Positions 1-5,309 of a stretch of DNA of 11,786 bases are shown piece by piece. This DNA is from Sulfurovum sp. (GTDB lineage: Bacteria; Campylobacterota; Campylobacteria; Campylobacterales; Sulfurovaceae), in assembly GCA_003978395.1 (NCBI GenBank), contig QNZV01000068.1:1-11786 (forward strand), read 5' to 3'. How positions within the stretch are numbered: position 1 is the stretch's first letter; every line of letters begins with the position of its first letter. Below the pieces are notes generated by a model that ran no database searches, was not told where the DNA came from, and worked only from the letters and a program-made list of their open reading frames with translations. The position numbers were made by a program, and so were the translations under genes.

Positions 1-84
1 AACTGTAATTACTGTATTGTTAAAGGTAGCTGCTACGTAAACAACACCTTTAGCAATATTCTTTTTTGCTTTTTTCTTAGCCAT
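1..84 (-). CDS. rpsK: 30S ribosomal protein S11, N-terminal fragment (cut by window edge)
   Basis: Only the first 28 codons are in the window; the rest lies beyond position 1. The translation starts MAKKKAKKNIAKGVVYVAAT and continues FNNTVITV. This is the characteristic opening of bacterial S11: a lysine-rich tail followed by the G-V-V-Y-V-x-A-T-F-N-N-T strand. S11 is a small-subunit platform protein near the mRNA exit channel. The gene follows rpsM by 14 bases on the same strand, the usual rpmJ-rpsM-rpsK order, so it is co-transcribed and rpsD/rpoA/rplQ would be expected next. The ATG at 82-84 is preceded by an AGGA-type ribosome binding site overlapping the end of rpsM. Confidence 0.95.
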   Translation of the reverse strand, partial: MAKKKAKKNIAKGVVYVAATFNNTVITV

Positions 85-98
85 TAATCAATCCTCGC

Positions 99-461
99 TT
101 ATGCTGCGCCAACAGTTTTTCTTTTACCCTTACGAGTTCTAGCATTTGTCTTAGTTTTTTGACCTCTACATGGTAGACCACGTCTATGTCTAAGTCCTCT
201 ATACGAACCAAGATCCATAAGACCTTTAATATCCATAGTTACTTTTTTTCTAAGATCACCTTCCACCATGAAATTCTCTTGAATCTCATTACGAATTGCT
301 GCTGCTTGAGTATCTGTTAATTCAAAAACTCTTGTATTATAATCAATACCTGTAGCATCAAGAATTAATCTTGAACTATGAAGACCTATACCATAAATAT
401 AAGTTAATCCGTATTCAATTCTCTTTTTTTTAGGTAAATCAACACCTGATATACGTGCCAT
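99..461 (-). CDS. rpsM: 30S ribosomal protein S13
   Basis: Full-length S13 of 120 residues, the normal family size. The N-terminus MARISGVDLPKKKRIEYGLT and the segment YIYGIGLHSSRLIL are the conserved S13 opening. The C-terminal SYRGLRHRRGLPCRGQKTKT followed by NARTRKGK is the conserved basic tail that reaches toward the ribosomal P-site tRNA. S13 sits in the head of the 30S subunit and forms bridges to the large subunit. The start at 461 is supported by an AAGGA ribosome binding site that overlaps the last codons of rpmJ, whose stop lies only two bases upstream, indicating translational coupling. No unusual residues or truncation are seen. Confidence 0.98.
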   Translation of the reverse strand: MARISGVDLPKKKRIEYGLTYIYGIGLHSSRLILDATGIDYNTRVFELTDTQAAAIRNEIQENFMVEGDLRKKVTMDIKGLMDLGSYRGLRHRRGLPCRGQKTKTNARTRKGKRKTVGAA

Positions 462-463
462 GC

Positions 464-577
464 TTATCCTTGTCTTTGTTTATGTTTTGGATTTTTGCAG
501 ATAATTCTTACGATACCTTTTCGCTTGATTATCTTACAATCATCACACATTTTTTTTACTGATGGTCTAACCTTCAT
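464..577 (-). CDS. rpmJ: 50S ribosomal protein L36 (zinc-ribbon type)
   Basis: A 37-residue protein beginning MKVRPSVKKMCDDCKIIKRK and ending KNPKHKQRQG, the normal size and sequence of L36. Zinc ligands C11, C14, C27 and H32 are all present, so this is the zinc-binding (C+) form. L36 stabilises the 23S rRNA near the base of the L7/L12 stalk. An AGGAG ribosome binding site lies 6 bases upstream of the ATG at 575-577. The gene is first in this short run (rpmJ-rpsM-rpsK). infA or secY/map, which often precede it, are not found in the next 284 bases, so transcription probably begins in that gap. Confidence 0.97.
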   Translation of the reverse strand: MKVRPSVKKMCDDCKIIKRKGIVRIICKNPKHKQRQG

Positions 578-618
578 TGGTTACTCCTAAAGTGTGTTTT
601 TGCACCTATATTGCGCAT

Positions 619-651
619 GGTTGGATGAAAACAGCAAACTGTTATCCAACC
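619..651 (-). promoter_or_regulatory. Strong stem-loop in the 5' leader of rpmJ-rpsM-rpsK
   Basis: An 8-bp perfect outer stem (GGTTGGAT at 619-626 with ATCCAACC at 644-651) is continued by a 5-bp inner stem (AACAG 630-634, CTGTT 639-643). There is a CAAA loop and a 3-base one-sided bulge at 627-629. It lies between a TATAAT-like -10 (674-679) and the rpmJ start (577), so it should be transcribed into the leader. No U-run follows it on the mRNA strand, so it is not an obvious terminator. In E. coli the S13-S11-S4 operon is autoregulated by S4 binding a structured leader. A similar role here is an inference only. Confidence 0.6.
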
Positions 652-673
652 AACTCTTATATAATCAGTGCCT

Positions 674-679
674 ATTATA
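674..679 (-). promoter_or_regulatory. Candidate -10 box of the rpmJ-rpsM-rpsK operon
   Basis: The minus strand reads TATAAT at 679-674, preceded by a run of T as is common in Campylobacterota promoters. No good -35 hexamer is visible about 17 bases upstream. Transcription would start near 667, giving a leader of about 90 bases that contains the 619-651 hairpin. A second AT-rich box further downstream is possible. Confidence 0.45.
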
Positions 680-704
680 TAAAAATTCTTCACGCAGAAT
701 TACA

Positions 705-720
705 CTAAATCTGGATTTAG
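705..720. repeat. Short palindrome upstream of the rpmJ promoter
   Basis: CTAAATC (705-711) and GATTTAG (714-720) are perfect inverted 7-mers separated by two bases. The palindrome lies just upstream of the position where a -35 element for the 674-679 box would be, so it could be a protein-binding operator. No known regulator motif was recognised. Confidence 0.4.
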
Positions 721-840
721 GTCGCGAATAGTAACAAAAGGATGATTAGTTTTGACTTATATTTTTAATATTAATGGATTTTTTATTAGTTTTTGTTGAA
801 GAAGATGCAGTTTTTCTGCTTAAAGAGACTTTTTTAATGA

Positions 841-856
841 TGCGTTGAAAAACGCA
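841..856 (-). terminator. Hairpin just after ybaB, possible terminator
   Basis: TGCGTT (841-846) and AACGCA (851-856) form a perfect 6-bp stem with a 4-base loop, starting 5 bases past the ybaB stop codon. The minus-strand RNA lacks a U-run right after the stem, so it is not a textbook intrinsic terminator. A second small hairpin (GCAG 807-810 with CTGC 816-819) lies further downstream. Together they mark the probable 3' end of panD-ybaB. Confidence 0.4.
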
Positions 857-861
857 CCCTA

Positions 862-1176
862 CTATTTCATTGCAAAAGGATTCATTCCACCCATCATTCC
901 CATAGCTTGAGATTTTTTATTATCTTCTACCATTTTAAGCACATCATTCACAGCAGAAATCAAAAGAATTTGCAAAGAAGACTTATCTTCTAAAAGAGAA
1001 TCATCAATAGTAATATCAATAATTTCATTTGCTCCATTGGCTGTCACTTGCACCATTCCACCACCAGCTTTTGCTGTCATAGTAATACTTTTAGCTTGTT
1101 CTTCCATCTCTTTTGCTTTAGATTGAAGCTCTTCCATCATAGCTCCCATCTTGCTCATATCTAAACCTTCAAACAT
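862..1176 (-). CDS. YbaB/EbfC family nucleoid-associated DNA-binding protein
   Basis: A small 104-residue protein of the YbaB/EbfC family, dimeric DNA-binding proteins associated with the nucleoid. It shows the family layout. A methionine- and glutamate-rich N-terminal helix (about 8-30) is followed by the beta core with AKAGGGMVQVTANGANEIID (about 35-54). Next comes IDDSLLEDK, then a C-terminal helix SAVNDVLKMVEDNKKSQAM and a Met/Gly-rich tail. The length is typical. The ATG at 1174-1176 overlaps the panD stop codon by one base (TAATG), so the two genes are translationally coupled. In Helicobacter pylori panD and a YbaB gene are also neighbours, which supports the assignment. An internal Met at residue 7 is an alternative start, but the overlap geometry favours the first one. 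Confidence 0.92.
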   Translation of the reverse strand: MFEGLDMSKMGAMMEELQSKAKEMEEQAKSITMTAKAGGGMVQVTANGANEIIDITIDDSLLEDKSSLQILLISAVNDVLKMVEDNKKSQAMGMMGGMNPFAMK

Positions 1177-1544
1177 TATTTTAATCCTTTAAATTCTTGT
1201 GCTATACTGTTATCATCTTCTAAAATAACTATTTTAGGTTTAAACTCATCAGCCTCTTTTTCACTCATACTTGCATAGGCAATAACAATGATTTTATCTC
1301 CAACATGTACTTTACGAGCTGCTGCCCCATTTAAACACATCTCTTTTTTTCCTGCCTCTCCTGGAATAATATAGGTAGAGAATCGTTCTCCATTATTAAT
1401 ATTAACAATGTCTACTTTTTGTCCAACACGCATGTTAGAGGCATCAAGTAAATCTTGATCAATAGTTATTGAACCTACATAGTGTAAATTAGCTTCAGTT
1501 ACTGTCGCTCTGTGCAATTTACTATAGAGCATGGTAATGTTCAT
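1176..1544 (-). CDS. panD: Aspartate 1-decarboxylase (pyruvoyl enzyme)
   Basis: Makes beta-alanine from L-aspartate for pantothenate and coenzyme A synthesis; cytoplasmic tetramer. The 122-residue length is normal. The proenzyme self-cleaves between Gly24 and Ser25 in YVGSITID, turning Ser25 into the pyruvoyl cofactor. Other family residues are in register: Lys9 and His11 in SKLHRATVTEANLHY, Arg54, Thr57 and Tyr58 in ERFSTY, and Asn72-Gly-Ala-Ala-Ala-Arg77. Transcription likely starts at the extended -10 at 1578-1586, giving a short leader. GGAG lies about 10 bases before the ATG, a rather long spacing. The stop overlaps the ybaB start by one base. No panB or panC gene is in the window. Confidence 0.97.
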   Translation of the reverse strand: MNITMLYSKLHRATVTEANLHYVGSITIDQDLLDASNMRVGQKVDIVNINNGERFSTYIIPGEAGKKEMCLNGAAARKVHVGDKIIVIAYASMSEKEADEFKPKIVILEDDNSIAQEFKGLK

Positions 1545-1577
1545 TAGGGTGGTCTCCGTAATTTATGATTTTTTAGT

Positions 1578-1586
1578 ATTATAGCA
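1578..1586 (-). promoter_or_regulatory. Extended -10 promoter of panD-ybaB
   Basis: The minus strand reads TGCTATAAT, a perfect TATAAT with the extended TGn motif. No clear -35 is visible, which is usual when the -10 is extended. It lies 34 bases upstream of the panD start, implying a leader of roughly 27 bases. Confidence 0.6.
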
Positions 1587-1623
1587 GATTATTATTTAGG
1601 GAAAGAAAATTAATTTTATAGTA

Positions 1624-1644
1624 GCAAGAGAGTCATACTCTTGC
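1624..1644 (-). terminator. Hairpin downstream of the ferredoxin gene
   Basis: GCAAGAG (1624-1630) and CTCTTGC (1638-1644) form a perfect 7-bp stem with a 7-base loop, 9 bases past the ferredoxin stop. It is probably the 3' end of that transcript and separates it from panD. The following bases on the minus strand are AT-rich but not a U-run, so the terminator call is tentative. Confidence 0.45.
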
Positions 1645-1653
1645 CTAAAAAGA

Positions 1654-2028
1654 TTACTTCACCATCGAAGATGGGGATACAGGTTCACCCCACATCTGTT
1701 CAGGAATAACAAGCTCGTTTACAACATTCCCTCCAATAATATGCTCTTCAATAATTCTATCAATTTTCTCTTTTGTTAATCCTACATACATAGTATGTCC
1801 AGGTTCTACTAAAATAACGGGACCTTGCTGACAACGGTTCAGACATGAAGTTTGAATAGGTTGAACAGTACCAATAATACCTTTTCTCATAAGTGTCTGA
1901 GAAAGGTACTGCATAAGTTGTTGTGACTCTGGATTGTTTTGACTTACACAGCTTGGTTTTGGCATTCCAGGAGGTGCAGATTGCTGACATTTAAATATAT
2001 AAAATGCTGGTTGAGGTATTCCTATCAT
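1654..2028 (-). CDS. Thioredoxin-fold [2Fe-2S] ferredoxin
   Basis: A 124-residue protein of the thioredoxin-like [2Fe-2S] ferredoxin family, related to the NuoE subunit of complex I and the Aquifex and Clostridium 2Fe-2S ferredoxins. Four cysteines have the family spacing: C14 and C27 (C-x12-C), then C62 and C66 (C-x3-C) in TSCLNRCQQGPVILVEP. These should bind one 2Fe-2S cluster. The segment GHTMYVGLTKEKIDRIIEEH is the usual dimer-interface strand and helix. It has no signal peptide, so it is a soluble electron carrier; its redox partner cannot be read from the context. An AAGGATT ribosome binding site precedes the ATG at 2028. The gene appears monocistronic, with a hairpin on its 3' side. 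Confidence 0.9.
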   Translation of the reverse strand: MIGIPQPAFYIFKCQQSAPPGMPKPSCVSQNNPESQQLMQYLSQTLMRKGIIGTVQPIQTSCLNRCQQGPVILVEPGHTMYVGLTKEKIDRIIEEHIIGGNVVNELVIPEQMWGEPVSPSSMVK

Positions 2029-2090
2029 GGTTTAATCCTTTGATTTTTAATTAGGAGTAATATACTCTTAGTTAAAAAAGGATTAGCTTA

Positions 2091-2096
2091 ATTGTA
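2091..2096 (-). promoter_or_regulatory. Weak candidate -10 box for the ferredoxin gene
   Basis: The minus strand reads TACAAT at 2096-2091, after an 8-base T-run. No convincing -35 is seen. The 2029-2151 gap also contains a second T-run on the same strand and an imperfect small hairpin at 2052-2070. Neither could be assigned a function, although the T-runs may help end the upstream transcript. Confidence 0.25.
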
Positions 2097-2151
2097 ATAA
2101 AAAAAATTCTGCTCACTTATAATTAAAAAAAAATTAAGCGACAAAGTAACA

Positions 2152-3987
2152 CTATTTTAGATAAGGAGTAGCTGCTCTAAAACTTATACCATTATTTTTA
2201 CCTTCATCATCTGTTAATGCTCCAGCCACACCCTCTGAAACATTTAGGATAGTTCCACCTCTTACAATAACTCCATAAGGATCCTTATCAGGTCCAATAC
2301 CATGCCCCAAATCTTGTGTACTATGTGAGCCATCAATTAAAAACTCTAATAGTGATAAATCAACATCCCACCAATCAGGAATCTTATCTATATCAAAAGT
2401 ATAATGACCAAAAGTATCTCTTAGCTGAACTAAATTTCTCAGATATTCCTTATGCTCTTTTCCAAACTCATCAATAACTAAAGAGTAAGTATAAAGAGGA
2501 ATTTCAGGATCTATACCTAAAAGACCATTTCTAATATGTCGTCCATCTCCATTATTGACTGAATCTGCATCTAAAAGTTGCTTTACCTGCATATACTGTT
2601 TCAGAGAGGGCATAGTAATATTTAAATCTAGCTCTGTGTTATTGTTTTTATCCTTAAGTTTATACTCATGTAAACAAACCAATGCAAGATAAGGAGTCAT
2701 GTGACTAATTCGTTTTTGACCTGCAATACTATCCTCATCAAAAATTAACTCATTTCCTGCTAAAGCAATTGTTTCAGATAAATGCTTCTCATCGTAAGAA
2801 GTTAATTTAATGTTTTTATTTAAAACTTTAAAATTTGCAGAGATATATTGATTTACATTCCCAACTTTTTCAATAACTATTTCACTTGGGATAACAATCC
2901 CTGTACTTCTAGCCTGATACCTAGATATCCAAAAACCAGCTTCTTTTATCCCATCTCCATCTACATCAAAACCACCAGGAACATAAGCATAACCATGCTC
3001 TTCTAAAATCTTTGCTTCCTTACTATCTGTTATAAAAGGACAATGAGTACTACTGTCTAATGGATTACCATTTGCACAACTATTCTCTTTTTGATTTACT
3101 TGACCATCTCCATCACTATCGTTAGTTGGATCTAAAGCATTAATAATATCACTCTTTATATTAGGAATAGCATCTATTGCAGGAGTTGGATTAAAACCAT
3201 TTTCTTTTGTCTCAGGAGTAGTTAAACATGTTGTATTAAATTCTCCTATTGCATAAGAGTAAATTTCAATACCATCATCAACTCCATCTCCATCTGTATC
3301 TTTTTTACTAGCATTGGTCTCATAATTCAATACCTCGAATCCATCTAAAAGACAATCTCCATCTGTATCTGGATTTGTAGCATTCAAATCATCTCTATTT
3401 ACTTCTATATAGTCTGAAAGTCCATCATTATCACTATCACTATTTTTTGGATTAGTAAAATAAGAGATTATCTCTTCTCTATCGGTTAGTCCATCTCCAT
3501 CTGTATCTGCATTTGTGGCATTGGTATCATAAATATTAATTTCATCTCCATCTTTAAGCCCATCTCCATCACTATCTTCATTTTTAGGGTCTGTTAAATA
3601 TAAAATTATTTCTTTGCCATCTTTTATACTATCTCCATCTGTATCTGCATTTGTGGCATTCGTATCATAGGTAAATATCTCTTCTTTGTCACTTATTCCA
3701 TCTCCGTCGCTATCTGCATTTGTTGGATCTGTATTATATGTACATATCTCTTCTCTATCAGTTATGCCATCTCCATCGGTATCTATATTTGATATATTTG
3801 TATCATAGTTAGCACATATCTCTTCCCTATTGAAATCATTTCTATCACTATCTCCCTCTGCTCTTACACCTTGAACACTACTTTTACTCTTGATTCCAGA
3901 TGCTCTATCCTCTCCACAAGCAGAAAGAGCGAATAAAACAGTAATAAAAAGTAATATAAACTTCATATCTCTTAATCTAAAAAACAT
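2152..3987 (-). CDS. Lipoprotein with thrombospondin type-3-like calcium repeats and a C-terminal FGE/SUMF1-like domain
   Basis: A 611-residue exported lipoprotein. The signal peptide ends in the lipobox LSAC, so Cys24 should be lipidated; Gly at +2 is compatible with outer-membrane sorting. Residues 45-251 are nine 23-residue repeats of DxDxDGxxD type, the calcium-binding stalk design of thrombospondin type 3 repeats; a further acidic site lies near 290. The C-terminal ~280 residues begin YAYVPGGFDVDGDG, then GFWISRYQAR, and end with VRGG and ISFRAA. These landmarks, with the central ALVC and a MPSLKQYMQ segment, suggest the formylglycine-generating-enzyme/C-type-lectin-like fold. No catalytic cysteine pair is evident, so a binding rather than enzymatic role is inferred. 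AAGGAG at 3994-3999, 6 bases upstream, supports the start at 3987 rather than the internal Met8. The start overlaps the OmpA gene stop by one base, so the two are coupled. Confidence 0.75.
   Translation of the reverse strand: MFFRLRDMKFILLFITVLFALSACGEDRASGIKSKSSVQGVRAEGDSDRNDFNREEICANYDTNISNIDTDGDGITDREEICTYNTDPTNADSDGDGISDKEEIFTYDTNATNADTDGDSIKDGKEIILYLTDPKNEDSDGDGLKDGDEINIYDTNATNADTDGDGLTDREEIISYFTNPKNSDSDNDGLSDYIEVNRDDLNATNPDTDGDCLLDGFEVLNYETNASKKDTDGDGVDDGIEIYSYAIGEFNTTCLTTPETKENGFNPTPAIDAIPNIKSDIINALDPTNDSDGDGQVNQKENSCANGNPLDSSTHCPFITDSKEAKILEEHGYAYVPGGFDVDGDGIKEAGFWISRYQARSTGIVIPSEIVIEKVGNVNQYISANFKVLNKNIKLTSYDEKHLSETIALAGNELIFDEDSIAGQKRISHMTPYLALVCLHEYKLKDKNNNTELDLNITMPSLKQYMQVKQLLDADSVNNGDGRHIRNGLLGIDPEIPLYTYSLVIDEFGKEHKEYLRNLVQLRDTFGHYTFDIDKIPDWWDVDLSLLEFLIDGSHSTQDLGHGIGPDKDPYGVIVRGGTILNVSEGVAGALTDDEGKNNGISFRAATPYLK
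3235..3855 (-). repeat. Nine tandem 69-bp units encoding calcium-binding repeats
   Basis: Residues 45-251 of the lipoprotein divide into nine units of exactly 23 residues with no insertions or deletions. The consensus is roughly xDTDGDGxxDxEEIxxYxTNxTN. The first unit (45-67) has lost the DGDG core, and the last (229-251) drifts at its end. Units 3 and 5 and others are close at DNA level, pointing to expansion by duplication. Confidence 0.85.
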
Positions 3988-5060
3988 TATCTTCTCCTTC
4001 TTGGATAACTTAATATCGCCTCAATACGACGATTTTTAGCCTTACCCTCTTCTGTTTTATTTGAAGCAATAGGCATACTCTCTCCTTTTCCTTCTGCATG
4101 AACTCTAGAAGAGCTAATACCTCTAGCAATTAAGGCTTGAACTACAGAATTTGCTCTTCTATAAGAGAGACTCTTATTCAATGAAGCAGAACCTACACTA
4201 TCCGTATGCCCAACAATCGTAACCATACTTCCTCTATTTTTAAGTAAAAAATCTGCAAACTCCTCAACTTTTATCATGGAGGAGTCTCTAATTGTAGATG
4301 AGTTACTTGCAAAATGAATTTTTAATGTTGCTTTTATAGGACAACCATAGCCATCAACCGAAAAATTACATGGAGTATTTGGACATTGGTCTAATCTATC
4401 TTCTACGCCATCTCTATCAAAATCAGATGCTGAAATTTTAATAGAACACTCATTGTTATTTGAATAAATAATTTTAGGTTCACGAATAATAATTGGTTTT
4501 ATTCTCTCAATAACTTTTATAGGTTTTATTACTCTCTTTTTAACAACAGTTTTTTTATAATTCAAAGGAATAGTTAACCCTGCAGTAAAAATAGCTTCAT
4601 TATTTTCATCTTTACCTCCTAAAATCTGAAGCATTCTACCTTCTACTTTTGCACTATAACCATCTTTAATATCCATACGAAGACCTGCGCCCCCTTGAAC
4701 AAAAGCATGACTCTCTATAATATCTTTTGTCTCCCCATTAACTTTTTCATATCCTATACCAGCAACTACATAAGGAGAAATATTTGTCTTGTTTTCATAT
4801 TCATAAACTCCATTAATAGAAGCCTTAATAAAAGAGTCTGCTTGTTCTCTTTTTAAATTTACATACTCTAAATCAACTCTTGGACTAATTACATAAGAGT
4901 TATTTTGATAACTTAATCCAAATGTTGGATTTTCAAATTTGGAGCCATTGCTATTTTTTGTAGAAACTACTCCCATATTAATACCTATCTCTGTCTCTGG
5001 CACTGTTGCATATAACAATGTTAACATTGTGATAATATACAAAAAAAAAATCTTAATCAT
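3987..5060 (-). CDS. OmpA-family outer membrane protein (beta-barrel, calcium linker, peptidoglycan-binding domain)
   Basis: A 357-residue protein with a signal peptide (about 1-18, ending LLYA). An eight-strand-like barrel region (about 22-168) has alternating hydrophobic strands such as SPYVVAGIGYEKV and AFVQGGAGLRMDI. A basic Lys/Arg/Ile-rich linker (about 169-198) comes next, then one thrombospondin-3-like motif, DFDRDGVEDRLDQCPNTP (213-230). The OmpA C-terminal domain (about 244-352) carries GHTDSVGSASLNKSLSYRRA, with Asp287 and Arg302 in the positions that hold diaminopimelate of peptidoglycan. It should tether the outer membrane to the cell wall. The ribosome binding site AAGGAG is well placed before the ATG at 5060. 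It is first in an operon with the calcium-repeat lipoprotein, and both share the same calcium motif type. Confidence 0.92.
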   Translation of the reverse strand: MIKIFFLYIITMLTLLYATVPETEIGINMGVVSTKNSNGSKFENPTFGLSYQNNSYVISPRVDLEYVNLKREQADSFIKASINGVYEYENKTNISPYVVAGIGYEKVNGETKDIIESHAFVQGGAGLRMDIKDGYSAKVEGRMLQILGGKDENNEAIFTAGLTIPLNYKKTVVKKRVIKPIKVIERIKPIIIREPKIIYSNNNECSIKISASDFDRDGVEDRLDQCPNTPCNFSVDGYGCPIKATLKIHFASNSSTIRDSSMIKVEEFADFLLKNRGSMVTIVGHTDSVGSASLNKSLSYRRANSVVQALIARGISSSRVHAEGKGESMPIASNKTEEGKAKNRRIEAILSYPRRRR

Positions 5061-5105
5061 TACATCTCCTTGTAAAATAATTATTTAATTTCAACTATAA
5101 TTAAG

Positions 5106-5114
5106 ATTTTAACA
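5106..5114 (-). promoter_or_regulatory. Candidate extended -10 promoter of the OmpA operon
   Basis: The minus strand reads TGTTAAAAT, an extended -10 with one mismatch to TATAAT, about 46 bases upstream of the OmpA-type gene start. A TATAGT at 5099-5094 is an alternative. The inverted repeat at 5120-5135 sits immediately upstream, between the -10 and the expected -35. Confidence 0.4.
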
Positions 5115-5119
5115 TATTC

Positions 5120-5135
5120 ATGCATCAGTTTGCAT
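5120..5135. repeat. Inverted repeat in the OmpA-recQ divergent intergenic region
   Basis: ATGCA (5120-5124) and TGCAT (5131-5135) flank a 6-base spacer. It overlaps the region between the putative -10 and -35 of the OmpA operon, so it could be an operator. It is short enough to occur by chance in AT-rich DNA. Confidence 0.3.
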
Positions 5136-5309
5136 ATTTATTTATATTTTTCTTAAAAATTATATATTCTTTTAATCTTTTATAACAATTTTATTATATA
5201 TGTTGATATTAGATAGTTCTATATGTTGTAAAATATTTTTTTAATTAAAAAAGTCAATCAAAGTTATTTTATGTTTCTTTATCAAGTGAGCTTTAGCTAC
5301 TATTACAAT

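Noticed and set aside
1760..1990. 76-codon open frame on the minus strand inside the ferredoxin gene
   Set aside because: It is fully inside a well-supported gene in another frame, and its translation has no recognisable domain.
2052..2070. Small hairpin (TAGGAGTA/TACTCTTA) upstream of the ferredoxin gene
   Set aside because: The stem has an A-C mismatch on the transcribed strand and no U-run, and short AT-rich stems are expected by chance here.
3235..3855. CRISPR-like regular DNA periodicity
   Set aside because: The 69-bp period is coding, in frame and degenerate at DNA level; there are no unique spacers or cas genes.
5271..5309. Upstream ATG extending RecQ by 13 residues
   Set aside because: The extra residues (MFLYQVSFSYYYN) do not match RecQ N-termini and there is no ribosome binding site, though the 5310 start also lacks a strong one, so it cannot be fully excluded.
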